Below are positions 1 to 8,000 of a DNA stretch of 22,905 nt, piece after piece (position 1 is the first letter of the stretch; each line of letters opens with the position of its first letter). The position numbers were made by a program, and so were the translations under genes. Origin of the DNA: a virus; IMG/VR virus record IMGVR_UViG_3300030098_002349, positions 1 through 22,905 of that record. The stretch is one strand, 5' to 3'. The notes below the pieces were generated by a model. That model was not told the origin of the DNA, did no database searches, and was given only the letters and a program-made list of their open reading frames with translations.

Positions 1-386
1 GCTACATCATGCAGGGTCATTTATACGGAGAAGCAACTGGACTACCGTTTGGTGGGTGGATCGTTGTTAACAAATCAAGTGGCGAGATAGCCGTAGTTGA
101 AGCACCAGAATGGCAAGACCAAGATAGAAAAGAATATCTTAAAGATGCAGAAAAGCGTGTACAGTTCCTGAACAGACCATTTAGTGAATTTGTTGTACCA
201 TACAAAGATGAGTTTGAAGAATACAAAGGCGAACGAACTGGCAACAAGCTTATGCCAAAGCCTTGCAACATGTGTGGGTATAAAAGTTATTGTTGGAAAA
301 ATGCAACCTTACATGATAAGATTACATCAAAAGCTAAACAGCCACCTCAAGTGTGGTACACTAGATTAAAAAAGAAAGCATTGTAA
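1..386 (+). CDS. Cas4/RecB-like PD-(D/E)XK exonuclease with Fe-S cluster motif, C-terminal part (5' truncated)
   Basis: The reading frame is open to the left edge (first full codon at position 3, residues YIMQGHLYGEATG), so the gene starts outside the window; the ATG at 9 is internal. About 127 residues are visible. The QGHLYGEATG segment followed by GGWIVVNKSSGEI resembles the end of the nuclease core in Cas4/RecB-family PD-(D/E)XK exonucleases, where a Q..Y motif follows the catalytic residues. Near the C-terminus CNMCGYKSYC gives a C-x2-C-x5-C cluster, which in Cas4 and AddB-type nucleases binds a 4Fe-4S cluster with a fourth cysteine near the N-terminus. The catalytic D/E/K residues and that fourth cysteine would lie upstream and are not seen. 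The expected role is 5'-end or single-strand processing in phage recombination or host DNA breakdown. Its stop overlaps the next start (TAATG at 384-388). Confidence 0.7.
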   Translation, partial: YIMQGHLYGEATGLPFGGWIVVNKSSGEIAVVEAPEWQDQDRKEYLKDAEKRVQFLNRPFSEFVVPYKDEFEEYKGERTGNKLMPKPCNMCGYKSYCWKNATLHDKITSKAKQPPQVWYTRLKKKAL

Positions 387-775
387 TGCCAGTATTGTAC
401 GCAAGAAATTATGTAGCAGAACTTATGGAATTAAACGAGGACATGTACCACGTTTATATAGACTCCCATGTGGAGACTGGTGGTGGGAGAGAAACAGTTT
501 TTTTACGTCAACATGAAAGAGGTATTCCCCTTACTCTTCGTGAAAACTTTTCAGAAAACGGCTCTCTCACTTCCAACACAGAACAACGAGATATAGTAAA
601 GGTAGAAAATGAATTTCAAACTATTGGTTACGCACTTAGTCAGGGTAAAATAATATGCCTTCCGATGTTTCCCCTAACAATCCAACTTATCACAATAGAA
701 AAACAATCCCCCAAACTGGCAGGGTACATAAACAAAAGGATTCAATCGTTAGGATTGAAGATGAAAGAGATATGA
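386..775 (+). CDS. Hypothetical phage protein between two nuclease genes
   Basis: This 129-residue ORF starts at an ATG sharing one base with the upstream stop (TAATG) and ends in an ATGA overlap with the endonuclease start at 772, so its placement fits the operon. I recognise no domain. The N-terminal half is mixed and acidic (MELNEDMYHVYIDSHVE), followed by GGGRETVFLRQHERGIPL; the C-terminal part is hydrophobic then basic (KIICLPMFPLTIQL, ending in KMKEI). There is no signal peptide or convincing membrane segment. The last 120 bases are also open in the endonuclease frame (from 649), so the true C-terminus could be altered by a frameshift or sequencing error, or the next gene could start earlier. 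A role in DNA metabolism is inferred from neighbours only. Confidence 0.6.
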   Translation: MPVLYARNYVAELMELNEDMYHVYIDSHVETGGGRETVFLRQHERGIPLTLRENFSENGSLTSNTEQRDIVKVENEFQTIGYALSQGKIICLPMFPLTIQLITIEKQSPKLAGYINKRIQSLGLKMKEI

Positions 776-1140
776 GATATCGATCAAAGTTTGAATTAGA
801 ACTGGCTAAAGTTCTTATGCGTCACAAGGTTAAGTTTCAATATGAATCTAAAAAGTTTTTGTACATACCTAAACCTAGAACATATACACCAGACTTTTAC
901 ATACCTGAAACAAATATATTTATAGAAGCAAAAGGACATTTTGATAAGGCAGATAGAGTAAAGATGGCACTTGTGAAAGAGCAACACAAAGATCTTGATA
1001 TACGTTTTGTATTTATGAACGCTAAGAATAAAATTTATAAAGGTAGTAAAACAACATATGCCGACTGGTGTCTTAGGCACGATTTTCAGTGGGCAGAAAA
1101 AACAATACCGTTGGAGTGGTTTAAAAATGGAAAAAGATGA
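772..1140 (+). CDS. Endonuclease I (T7 gp3-like Holliday junction resolvase)
   Basis: This 122-residue protein matches T7 endonuclease I through almost its whole length. Recognisable blocks are YRSKFELEL near the N-terminus, TYTPDF, IFIEAKG, KEQHKDLDIRFVF, KIYKGSKTTYADWC and the closing IPLEWF. The family's catalytic residues correspond to E8, D41, E52 and K54 (PD followed by E-x-K). In T7 this enzyme cleaves branched DNA, resolves recombination junctions before packaging and helps break down host DNA. T7 gp3 is 149 residues; this version lacks the basic C-terminal tail. The start at 772 is chosen because it begins at the conserved N-terminal region and overlaps the previous stop as ATGA; an in-frame ATG at 655 would add 39 residues unlike the family. 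It overlaps the next gene by 14 bases. Confidence 0.93.
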   Translation: MRYRSKFELELAKVLMRHKVKFQYESKKFLYIPKPRTYTPDFYIPETNIFIEAKGHFDKADRVKMALVKEQHKDLDIRFVFMNAKNKIYKGSKTTYADWCLRHDFQWAEKTIPLEWFKNGKR

Positions 1141-1480
1141 AGTAGAAGATTTTATTAAAGAAATGGGGTTGGCAAAAGGCAACTACTATATTATTCTTCA
1201 AGACGTGGGTGAGGATAAATTTAAAATGATGGCTTACGATACAACTGGTAAAGAACACAAAGATGAAAAAGACCACTCTGTTGCATCGATAATGCACGAA
1301 GGTTTAGTAGGATTACTCACAACAAAAGGAGAAGATTTATTTAACTTTGGTTATTCTGAGTTGGCGTACCGATATTCAACTGGTAGAATGTTTGATGAAA
1401 TACTAGATGAAGTAGACAAACAAAAAGAAATAAAATACAGAGATAATGTAATAGAGGTTGATTTTGGCAAAGATAAATGA
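1127..1480 (+). CDS. Hypothetical phage protein, acidic, 117 residues
   Basis: The start is taken at ATG 1127, preceded by a GGAG at 1113-1116 with a 10-base spacer; an earlier in-frame ATG at 1058 would lie deep inside the endonuclease gene and is rejected. The protein is charged, with an acidic start (MEKDEVEDFIKEMGLAKG), a beta-like stretch (NYYIILQDVGEDKFKMMAYD) and an acidic end. I do not recognise a domain, catalytic motif, membrane segment or signal peptide. It overlaps endonuclease I by 14 bases and the DUF3310 gene by 17, so it is clearly an operon member. Its position between a nuclease and nucleotide-metabolism genes suggests an early or middle function, but that is inference. Confidence 0.75.
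   Translation: MEKDEVEDFIKEMGLAKGNYYIILQDVGEDKFKMMAYDTTGKEHKDEKDHSVASIMHEGLVGLLTTKGEDLFNFGYSELAYRYSTGRMFDEILDEVDKQKEIKYRDNVIEVDFGKDK
1453..1457 (+). promoter_or_regulatory. Ribosome binding site for the DUF3310 gene (TTG start)
   Basis: AGAGG lies six bases before the TTG at 1464 and inside the end of the upstream gene. It decides in favour of 1464 over the in-frame TTG at 1458, which would directly abut the site. Confidence 0.5.
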
Positions 1481-1823
1481 TAACGATAAAGAACCAGAAC
1501 GTTACTACGACTGGATAGGTTGGAAACTAAGACAAGAGAGAAAGAAGATGAAAAACGGAAAATTAGATTACCATCAGGATATGGAAGATATGGTCAATCA
1601 TCCACCACATTACAATCAAGCAGGCATCGAAGCCTTAGACGCAATTTTAGCGGCCACAAACGAAGGCAGTGAATATTATCTACAAGGTAATATAATAAAA
1701 TATCTTTGGAGATATAGATATAAGAATGGATCACAAGATCTAGAGAAAGCTTTGTTCTATTTAGAGAAGATGATTAAAGTCGTAAAAAAATTAGAGGAGA
1801 ATGATAATGTCAATATCAAATAG
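1464..1823 (+). CDS. DUF3310 family protein (related to T7 gp1.7)
   Basis: This 119-residue protein carries the DUF3310 signature at about residues 44-104: VNHPPHYNQAGIEALDAI, then GNIIKYLWRYRYKNGSQDL and EKALFYLEKMI. In T7 the protein with this domain, gp1.7, has been described as a nucleotide kinase involved in thymidylate metabolism, so a role in dNTP supply is plausible and fits its place before the ribonucleotide reductase; the activity here is not proven. The N-terminal ~43 residues are charged and not part of the domain. I chose the TTG at 1464 because AGAGG at 1453-1457 sits six bases upstream; the TTG at 1458 has no spacer and the first ATG (1548) has no better site. It overlaps its neighbours by 17 bases on each side. 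Confidence 0.85.
   Translation: MAKINDNDKEPERYYDWIGWKLRQERKKMKNGKLDYHQDMEDMVNHPPHYNQAGIEALDAILAATNEGSEYYLQGNIIKYLWRYRYKNGSQDLEKALFYLEKMIKVVKKLEENDNVNIK
1795..1799 (+). promoter_or_regulatory. Ribosome binding site for the ribonucleotide reductase
   Basis: AGGAG is seven bases before ATG 1807 and only one base before ATG 1801. The normal spacing picks 1807 as the start. Confidence 0.75.
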
Positions 1824-3738
1824 TTTACCTACCTCTTATCAACAGTTCATACATAAGTCACGCTATGCGAGATGGTTAGATGAAGAGGGGAGAAGAGAAA
1901 ATTGGTACGAAACTGTAGAAAGATACGTTTCGTTTATGGAAAAGGCACTTTTAGAAAAACACGATTACAAGCTCTCTGAGGGCGATAAAGTAATGATTAC
2001 GGAGTATATAACCAATTTAAGCGTTATGCCCTCTATGCGAGCCTTAATGACGGCAGGAGAAGCACTTGAGAGGGACAATGTATGTGGGTACAATTGTAGT
2101 TACCTTCCAGTAGATAGTCCACGTTCATTTGATGAAGCGATGTACATATTGATGTGTGGAACTGGAGTAGGTTTTTCTGTAGAAAGAGAGAACATAGAAA
2201 AGTTACCAGTCATAAGTGAAAGTATGCAAAAGTCTGATGTTGTTATTGTCGTTGATGATAGTAAAATGGGTTGGGCAAAAGCCTATCGTGAGTTGATTGC
2301 TTTACTATACTCAGGTATGATACCGAGTTGGGACATATCTAAGATAAGACCTGCAGGTGCTAGATTAAAAGTTATGGGTGGTAGAGCATCAGGACCTGAT
2401 CCGTTAGTTAATCTATTTGAGTTTACTGTTCGTAAGTTTGAAGAAGCAAAAGGTCGTAAGTTGTTTCCAATAGAGTGTCACGATATTATGTGTAAGGTTG
2501 GAGAAGTTGTAGTAGTTGGTGGGGTTAGAAGATCTGCACTCATCAGTCTATCTAATCTAAACGATGACCAGATGAGACACGCTAAGACTGGAGAGTGGTG
2601 GAGTGCAAATGGACAACGGTCACTTGCAAACAACTCTGTTGCTTATAAAGGCAAGCCTAAGATGGAAACTTATATGAGAGAATGGTTATCTTTGTACGAG
2701 TCAAAGTCTGGAGAACGTGGTATGTTCAATAGGCAGGCCGCAGACAGTCAAGTATCTAAGAATGGTAGAAGAGAAACTGGATATATGTGGGGTACAAATC
2801 CTTGCTCAGAGATTATACTAAGACCATATCAGTTCTGTAATTTATCAGAAGTGGTTGTAAGAGAAACAGATGACCTTGCTACTTTAAGAAGTAAAGTACG
2901 TGTTGCAACCATACTGGGTACGTTTCAATCTACCTTAACAGATCTCAAATACATACGTAAGATTTGGAAGAAGAATACAGAAGATGAAAGATTGTTAGGA
3001 GTTTCCTTGACTGGTATCATGGATCATCCTATACTGTCTAAGATGACTGATTCAAAAATATGGTTACAAGATATGAAACAAATAGCAATAGATACAAATA
3101 GAGAGTATGCCGAAGCAATAGGTATACCACAATCTACTGCTATAACTTGTGTCAAACCAAGTGGCACAGTATCTCAACTCGTAGATGCTGCGTCAGGTAT
3201 ACACGCTAGACACAATGATTTTTATATAAGAACCGTACGTGGGGACAACAAAGATCCCCTAACAGAGTTTATGAAAATGGAAGGCATACCTAATGAGCCA
3301 GACGTAATGAAGCCAGATAGCGTAACTGTCTTTTCTTTTCCAATGAAGTCGCCAAGTGGTGCAATCACCAGAACGGAGATGGGTGCAATAGAACAACTAG
3401 AGTTATGGAAGTTATATGCAACCTACTGGTGTGAACACAAACCATCCGTTACGATTACTGTAAAAGAAGAAGAATGGATGGAAGTTGGTGCGTGGGTGTA
3501 CGAGAACTTTGATATCTCGTCTGGGGTTTCCTTTCTTCCCCATAGTGATCACACCTACAAACAAGCACCTTATCAAGATATAGATGCAAGAGAGTTTAAT
3601 GCTTGGAATAAGAAAGTTCCGTTGACGTTAGACTGGTCTAAGTTTTCTGATTTTGAGAAGGAAGATAATACAACTGGATCTCGTGAACTGGCATGCACTG
3701 CAGATGCCTGCGAAGTCGTGGACTTAGGTGCATCGTGA
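1807..3738 (+). CDS. nrdJ: Adenosylcobalamin-dependent class II ribonucleotide reductase (monomeric RTPR type)
   Basis: This 643-residue enzyme reduces ribonucleotides to deoxyribonucleotides with a thiyl radical generated from adenosylcobalamin. The active-site loop is NPCSE at 331-335, with C333 as the expected radical cysteine and E335 following; C344 lies 11 residues later, the same spacing as C408/C419 in the Lactobacillus leichmannii enzyme. C97 (YNCSYLPV) is the probable second partner of the reducible pair, and C630/C635 (CTADAC) form the C-terminal re-reduction pair, again five residues apart as in L. leichmannii. The MCGTGVGFSVER and CVKPSGTVSQL blocks are typical of the family. No small-subunit (NrdB) gene is next to it. 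At 643 residues it is about 100 shorter than the 739-residue L. leichmannii enzyme; roughly 50 residues are missing between C97 and C333. The product supplies dNTPs for phage replication and needs host cobalamin. Confidence 0.93.
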   Translation: MSISNSLPTSYQQFIHKSRYARWLDEEGRRENWYETVERYVSFMEKALLEKHDYKLSEGDKVMITEYITNLSVMPSMRALMTAGEALERDNVCGYNCSYLPVDSPRSFDEAMYILMCGTGVGFSVERENIEKLPVISESMQKSDVVIVVDDSKMGWAKAYRELIALLYSGMIPSWDISKIRPAGARLKVMGGRASGPDPLVNLFEFTVRKFEEAKGRKLFPIECHDIMCKVGEVVVVGGVRRSALISLSNLNDDQMRHAKTGEWWSANGQRSLANNSVAYKGKPKMETYMREWLSLYESKSGERGMFNRQAADSQVSKNGRRETGYMWGTNPCSEIILRPYQFCNLSEVVVRETDDLATLRSKVRVATILGTFQSTLTDLKYIRKIWKKNTEDERLLGVSLTGIMDHPILSKMTDSKIWLQDMKQIAIDTNREYAEAIGIPQSTAITCVKPSGTVSQLVDAASGIHARHNDFYIRTVRGDNKDPLTEFMKMEGIPNEPDVMKPDSVTVFSFPMKSPSGAITRTEMGAIEQLELWKLYATYWCEHKPSVTITVKEEEWMEVGAWVYENFDISSGVSFLPHSDHTYKQAPYQDIDAREFNAWNKKVPLTLDWSKFSDFEKEDNTTGSRELACTADACEVVDLGAS

Positions 3739-4223
3739 TCACAGAGATACAGATTAACAGCGATTATATGAGCCGTGCGAGGGAAAAGGCTTCTTCTGTA
3801 GGCATACTGCAGGGAAGTATTACAGGTGGCACACGAAACGTTATAGGTGCGATAGGCGAGGTAGTCGTTGCTGATAGTATTAATGCTGATGAGATAAGCA
3901 CATACGATTATGATCTTGTTAAAGATGGGAAACGTATAGATGTTAAAACTAAACGTTGCAACACTAAACCTCTGCCCTACTATGAATGTTCTGTCGCACT
4001 TCATGGTACAAAGCAAGATTGTGATACGTATGTGTTCGTCAGAGTCTTATCTGACATGAGTAAAGCTTGGATATTGGGTAGCATATCTAAGCAAGATTTC
4101 TATGACAGAGCTACCCTATATAGAAAAGGGGACATCGATCAAGACAACGGCTTTGTGTTCAAAGCTGATTGTTACAATCTAAGAATAGATAAGTTGAGTC
4201 CTATCCATGCAATTCAAAAGTAA
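3735..4223 (+). CDS. Putative PD-(D/E)XK nuclease-like phage protein
   Basis: Read from GTG 3735, which overlaps the reductase stop (GTGA), the protein has 162 residues; ATG 3768 (MSRAREKASSVG) is an alternative start, and the ATG at 3693 lies inside the reductase gene. The middle shows a pattern like the PD-(D/E)XK nuclease core: a helix with GE at 41-42 (GAIGEVVVAD), an acidic strand (TYDYD, 56-60), then KRIDVKTKRC with D69 and K71 as the D-x-K pair. A later strand is DTYVFVRV and a conserved-looking tail reads KADCYNL. Enzymes of this fold cut or repair DNA, and the two other nucleases in this operon make that plausible. The substrate is unknown, and the fold assignment rests on motif spacing only. 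Confidence 0.65.
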   Translation: MITEIQINSDYMSRAREKASSVGILQGSITGGTRNVIGAIGEVVVADSINADEISTYDYDLVKDGKRIDVKTKRCNTKPLPYYECSVALHGTKQDCDTYVFVRVLSDMSKAWILGSISKQDFYDRATLYRKGDIDQDNGFVFKADCYNLRIDKLSPIHAIQK

Positions 4224-4434
4224 AGTAAAAGCTAAGTTATTTTCACTAGAATACTATTTAAATAAGGATGGTAATGTGGAGATGTTATATGAAGCAGTAA
4301 AACCAGAAGATCTGGAAAGAGAACTTAATTCAGGTTTGCCCATGTATACTGGCACAAGTCAGGTTGCATCATTGCTTCGATATCTAAGGAAGATGGGGGA
4401 TGAGATAATTAAAGGAAGTGGTAATTACGTATGA
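4207..4434 (+). CDS. Small hypothetical phage protein, 75 residues
   Basis: The ATG at 4207 lies 17 bases inside the previous gene, and the stop overlaps the next start as ATGA (4431-4434). The protein starts basic (MQFKSKVKAKLFSLEYYL) and then becomes an acidic, helix-like segment (VKPEDLERELNSG) followed by SQVASLLRYLRKMGDEI. There is no signal peptide, cysteine or known motif. Coding is supported by the tight overlaps on both sides; the function is unknown. Confidence 0.6.
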   Translation: MQFKSKVKAKLFSLEYYLNKDGNVEMLYEAVKPEDLERELNSGLPMYTGTSQVASLLRYLRKMGDEIIKGSGNYV

Positions 4435-4754
4435 AGATTTTTTTATTACTATTTTTATTTATTAGCTCATTTGCACTAGCAGGAGAATGGAATGATAAGC
4501 CAGTTATGTGTGCAAAAGCTGAAGAGATATTTTACGTTATAAATGATAAAAGTGAGAAGATATCATTTGAAGCTAAACAGTTTACTAAAGTGCGTAATAA
4601 AAATGGTCTATCTGATATACCTGCGTATATACCCCTACAGGTATATATGAATAAAAAAACTGGAACATATACTATTGTAGAATATCATCCCAGTTATGAC
4701 ACGTATTGTGTTATCAGTTACGGTACAGAGTTTAAACAGTTTTTTTCTTTTTAG
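4431..4754 (+). CDS. Small secreted phage protein with Sec-type signal peptide
   Basis: This 107-residue protein begins with a short positive end (MK), a strongly hydrophobic core (IFLLLFLFISSF) and an ALA|GE cleavage site after residue 17, a clear Sec signal peptide. The mature part (about 90 residues) has two cysteines, C27 and C93, which could form one disulfide in the periplasm. Beta-rich segments such as YIPLQVYMN and GTYTIVEYHP follow, but I recognise no domain. It is the last gene of the + strand module and overlaps the preceding gene by four bases. A periplasmic or cell-surface role, such as changing the infected cell's envelope or excluding other phages, is an inference from export alone. 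Its 3' end overlaps the opposing structural operon by 23 bases. Confidence 0.75.
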   Translation: MKIFLLLFLFISSFALAGEWNDKPVMCAKAEEIFYVINDKSEKISFEAKQFTKVRNKNGLSDIPAYIPLQVYMNKKTGTYTIVEYHPSYDTYCVISYGTEFKQFFSF

Positions 4755-5067
4755 ACTTATCTCTTTGTGCGAGAGCTTGTTTCATTGACTCTTTTTTGTT
4801 ACCGTCTTTATCAAAATCTAAGTAGTCTGGTTTAGCACCAGTTTTGCCACCATTAGATTTTTTCTGTCTACCTTCAAACTTAGCGATAGCACCACCAAGA
4901 TTCATACCCATGCTGAATCTTTTGGGTTCAGTAGCACCCATGTTTTTTGCCATAGTCGTTGGTTGCACTCTGTTTTGTTCAGCGAGTCCACCCATAGGTT
5001 TACGTGGCATTGCCATACCACCACCATACATTTTGGTTGGTCGCTGTCCGTTATTGTATTGTTTCAT
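4732..5067 (-). CDS. Small basic Met/Gly-rich phage protein with EF-hand-like loop
   Basis: This 111-residue protein is the last gene of the structural operon. The N-terminal half is rich in Met, Gly and Pro (MYGGGMAMPRKPMGG), the middle is basic, and residues 80-93 read PDYLDFDKDGNKKE, with D84, D86 and D88-G89 spaced as in the first half of a calcium-binding EF-hand or dockerin loop. The end is lysine-rich (KSKKKKTV). Small proteins with this composition occur in marine phage structural regions, but no function is established to my knowledge. A virion-packaged or DNA-contacting role is inferred from charge and position. ATG 5067 is preferred over ATG 5070 because AAGGAG lies six bases before it. 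The gene overlaps the giant gene upstream and converges with the secreted-protein gene. Confidence 0.7.
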   Translation of the reverse strand: MKQYNNGQRPTKMYGGGMAMPRKPMGGLAEQNRVQPTTMAKNMGATEPKRFSMGMNLGGAIAKFEGRQKKSNGGKTGAKPDYLDFDKDGNKKESMKQALAQRDKSKKKKTV

Positions 5068-8000
5068 CATCTTCTCCTTGATCTTGTTCTTTTCTTAATG
5101 CTTCTAAACCTTCTTCTGTGAAGTCAGGTAATGTTATATTTTGTCTTGTCAACTGTGATACAACAAAGTTTGTTAAAAGTTCATTGGCTGTGCTTATATC
5201 TGCTTTAGTCATAAGGCTTGGATTTTCCATAATCATAACTAACAATTCGGATGCTCTTTCATTAGTCACAGCTAAATTCATAACATTTATACCATGTTGA
5301 GATGCTATTCGCAAAGCAAATTCTGTTGTGACATATAGAGGTGACACCATATCTCTTGCAATGTTATAACCTCTGCTTGCTAATTCATTTTGACTTATCT
5401 TTCTTAAATTTGTGTTTTGTTGTGTAAGTTCTCTTGTCAAAGATAACTTTCTTCTTCCGTTAACTAATTTCATTAAAGTGCTAACATTTTTTAATACATT
5501 AGGTTTTAATATTTTTTCTAATAAAACAGAAGAATTAGGATTATCCTCAATGGCTTGTATTACTTTTTGAGGACTGCTAAAAACTTCATATATGTTATCA
5601 CCACCCTCTATAAGAGGAGTAAACTCTCCACCCTCTACTGCAGTTGGGTTTCCATACTCTAATAATCCATTTCCTGTCATGTGTTCATAAAGTTCATCAA
5701 CTCTTTGTCTTGATAAATTTGTTGCTCGTACTATAAGATTTTTATCTCTTTCTATTTTTGCTTCTGAACCACCCATAATATTTTTTTGAAAAAACCTAAG
5801 ATACCCATCAGGAGTTGCTTCAAAAGTGTTGTCTCCAAGTCTTCTAGCAACTAGCTCTAGATCATCTTGTAAACTTTTTTGTGCATTTAATACAGTCTCT
5901 CCACTGGCACTAATTCTTACTTTTAAATCTTTTAAATAGTCTTTTAGTTTTCCTTGTAATTCTACATTTTCTTGAACTCTTACTGCTATATCTTTTGTCT
6001 CTTCCATTAAATCGGCAAGAGGATTAAGAGATACTATAACTGGCTCTGCTTCATTAGGATCTATTATTTTAACTTCAAAAGCTGCATCTATATCTTTTAT
6101 AATATCTTGATCAGCTTCTTTATCAAATAAGTAACCCCCACCCTCTCTTCTCGCTATAGCTTGTTCACGTATTCTTTTAGGACTGGTTGTCTTAACATCA
6201 AAATACTCTCTACCTATCTTCATGTATAGTTTTTCTTGTAAAAGTCTTTTAAATATATTTAAATTATCTATACCGTTTGGTGTTGAAGTGTCAAAGACTG
6301 GTATAAAATTATCAGTTTTTGTTTGAAATCCTCTTGCGTCATTTCTAAATTGACTTTTTATTTGTTGTAAAAAATCAGCATCACCACCACTTGTTATGTA
6401 TTTTCTAGAAAGATCACCTACAGTATCAAATAATGTTTCAGGTCCTTTTCCTGCTTGATATATAAAGTTTAAACCTGATGGATTTTCATCTGTTCTTTTT
6501 ATACCACTTTGTATTTTGTTCATATCATTAGGTAAGTCTTGGTCATCAAAAACTATTGCCTTGTATCCTGTTCTAGCATTTGCGTATTCATTTGCTTTAT
6601 CTGGCATTTTGGACATAAACAAATCGTCTAATTCATCTTTTCTTTGTACAAAAGTTCTTGATAATTCAGGATCTTTGTCTTTTAATCTATACGCATAATC
6701 TCTAAAAGCTGAACGAACAGCGTTTACTTCATACGCTGAAGCTTGAAAAGGTCTAAAATTTTGTAAACCAAAATCAGGGTTTTTAGAGTTTTCATCTAGC
6801 TTTAATACTAAATCAAAACTATCAAAGTCGCCCTCTGCGTTTATAAAAAACGGATTCCTATTGCCATCAATATCAAACTCAATCGTTGCTAGTTCTTCTA
6901 ACTTACCTTTTAAGTTAGGTGGTAAAGTTTTTAAAGATCTATCTGCCATCATGTTAAAAGACTTTAACAGCTTTTTGTTTAAAGGACTGTTAAAAAATTG
7001 TATACCATCTTTCTGCTTTGAAAAGAAAAATGATAAAGGTTTGCCTTTAGATATTTTTTCTTCATCAACTAAACTACGAACTAACCCACCCATGTCAATA
7101 AACTGATCAGCGTTTTCCATCTCATCGTCAAGTTTTTTAAATGGAACTCTTGCTCTTACAAGTCTGTTGTTTATAGTTGTTCCTATAAATTTTTCTGCAG
7201 TGTTTCCAAATTGATCTTGCTGTAAAGCAATTTCTTTTCTATTTTGCTTGACTTTATCTAAACTTGTTTTTAAATTTTTGTAACTATTTCCGAGTTGATC
7301 GTCTATTGCAGCGAACTCATCTAGCTCTTTGCCATCTATAATTTTGGATATTTCTATTTCATTATCTTTAAGTTCTTCTATAAGACCTGCTCTGCTTGAT
7401 TGACTAGGATCTTTTTCTATTTTATTTATATAAAGTTGTATTTTTTCTTTTAGTCTAGTCGCAAAATTTCTATTGAAGTCTCTTGTATATTTTACTCTTG
7501 CTTCTACTTGATTAACGTAGCTGTTAACTATACTGTTGTCTTTAAAATCTATACCTTGTTCTTTTGCTAATTGTAGTATTCTATCTTTAGCTATAGACTG
7601 AGCAACGGCAGAAGATTCTAATTCTTTTTGTAAATTTATTATTTTACCAACGCTTCTTGGATCTGCACCATCAAAAGCACCTACATTTTTTTGAGCAAAT
7701 ATGACTGCAGTTTGTAACCACTGAGCTTTTGAAGTTTCTCCTATATCACCTGCAAGTATTTTATAAGCTTCGTCACTGGTTATTCCTTTTTGACCCTCAG
7801 GCAACACGTCAGGAAACAAATTTGCTATATATCTTCTTTTTTGAAAATCTGCTTTTATATTATTCATAACTATAGCAGCGTTTTCTTCTCCCATGTAATC
7901 AGTTAACTTTTGTGTCCACTCAAATCCACGTTTTTCAGATGGGTTTAATTTTCTACCTAGTAGTCTTTCGTAGTCCTCTTGACTTCTATCTGCTAACCAT

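Noticed and set aside
655-771. ATG 655 as the endonuclease I start
   Set aside because: It would add 39 residues unlike the family and overlap the upstream gene by 120 bases, while ATG 772 fits the conserved N-terminus and an ATGA junction.
796-1182. Minus-strand 128-residue ORF over endonuclease I
   Set aside because: It is antisense to a gene with clear T7 gp3 homology and has low-complexity Cys/Phe-rich composition typical of a shadow frame.
1801-1806. ATG 1801 as the ribonucleotide reductase start
   Set aside because: The AGGAG at 1795-1799 leaves a one-base spacer to 1801 but a normal seven bases to 1807.
4735-4753. Rho-independent terminator at the convergent junction
   Set aside because: The T run is present but the only inverted repeat before it is the 8-base GTTTAAAC, with no loop and no GC-rich stem.
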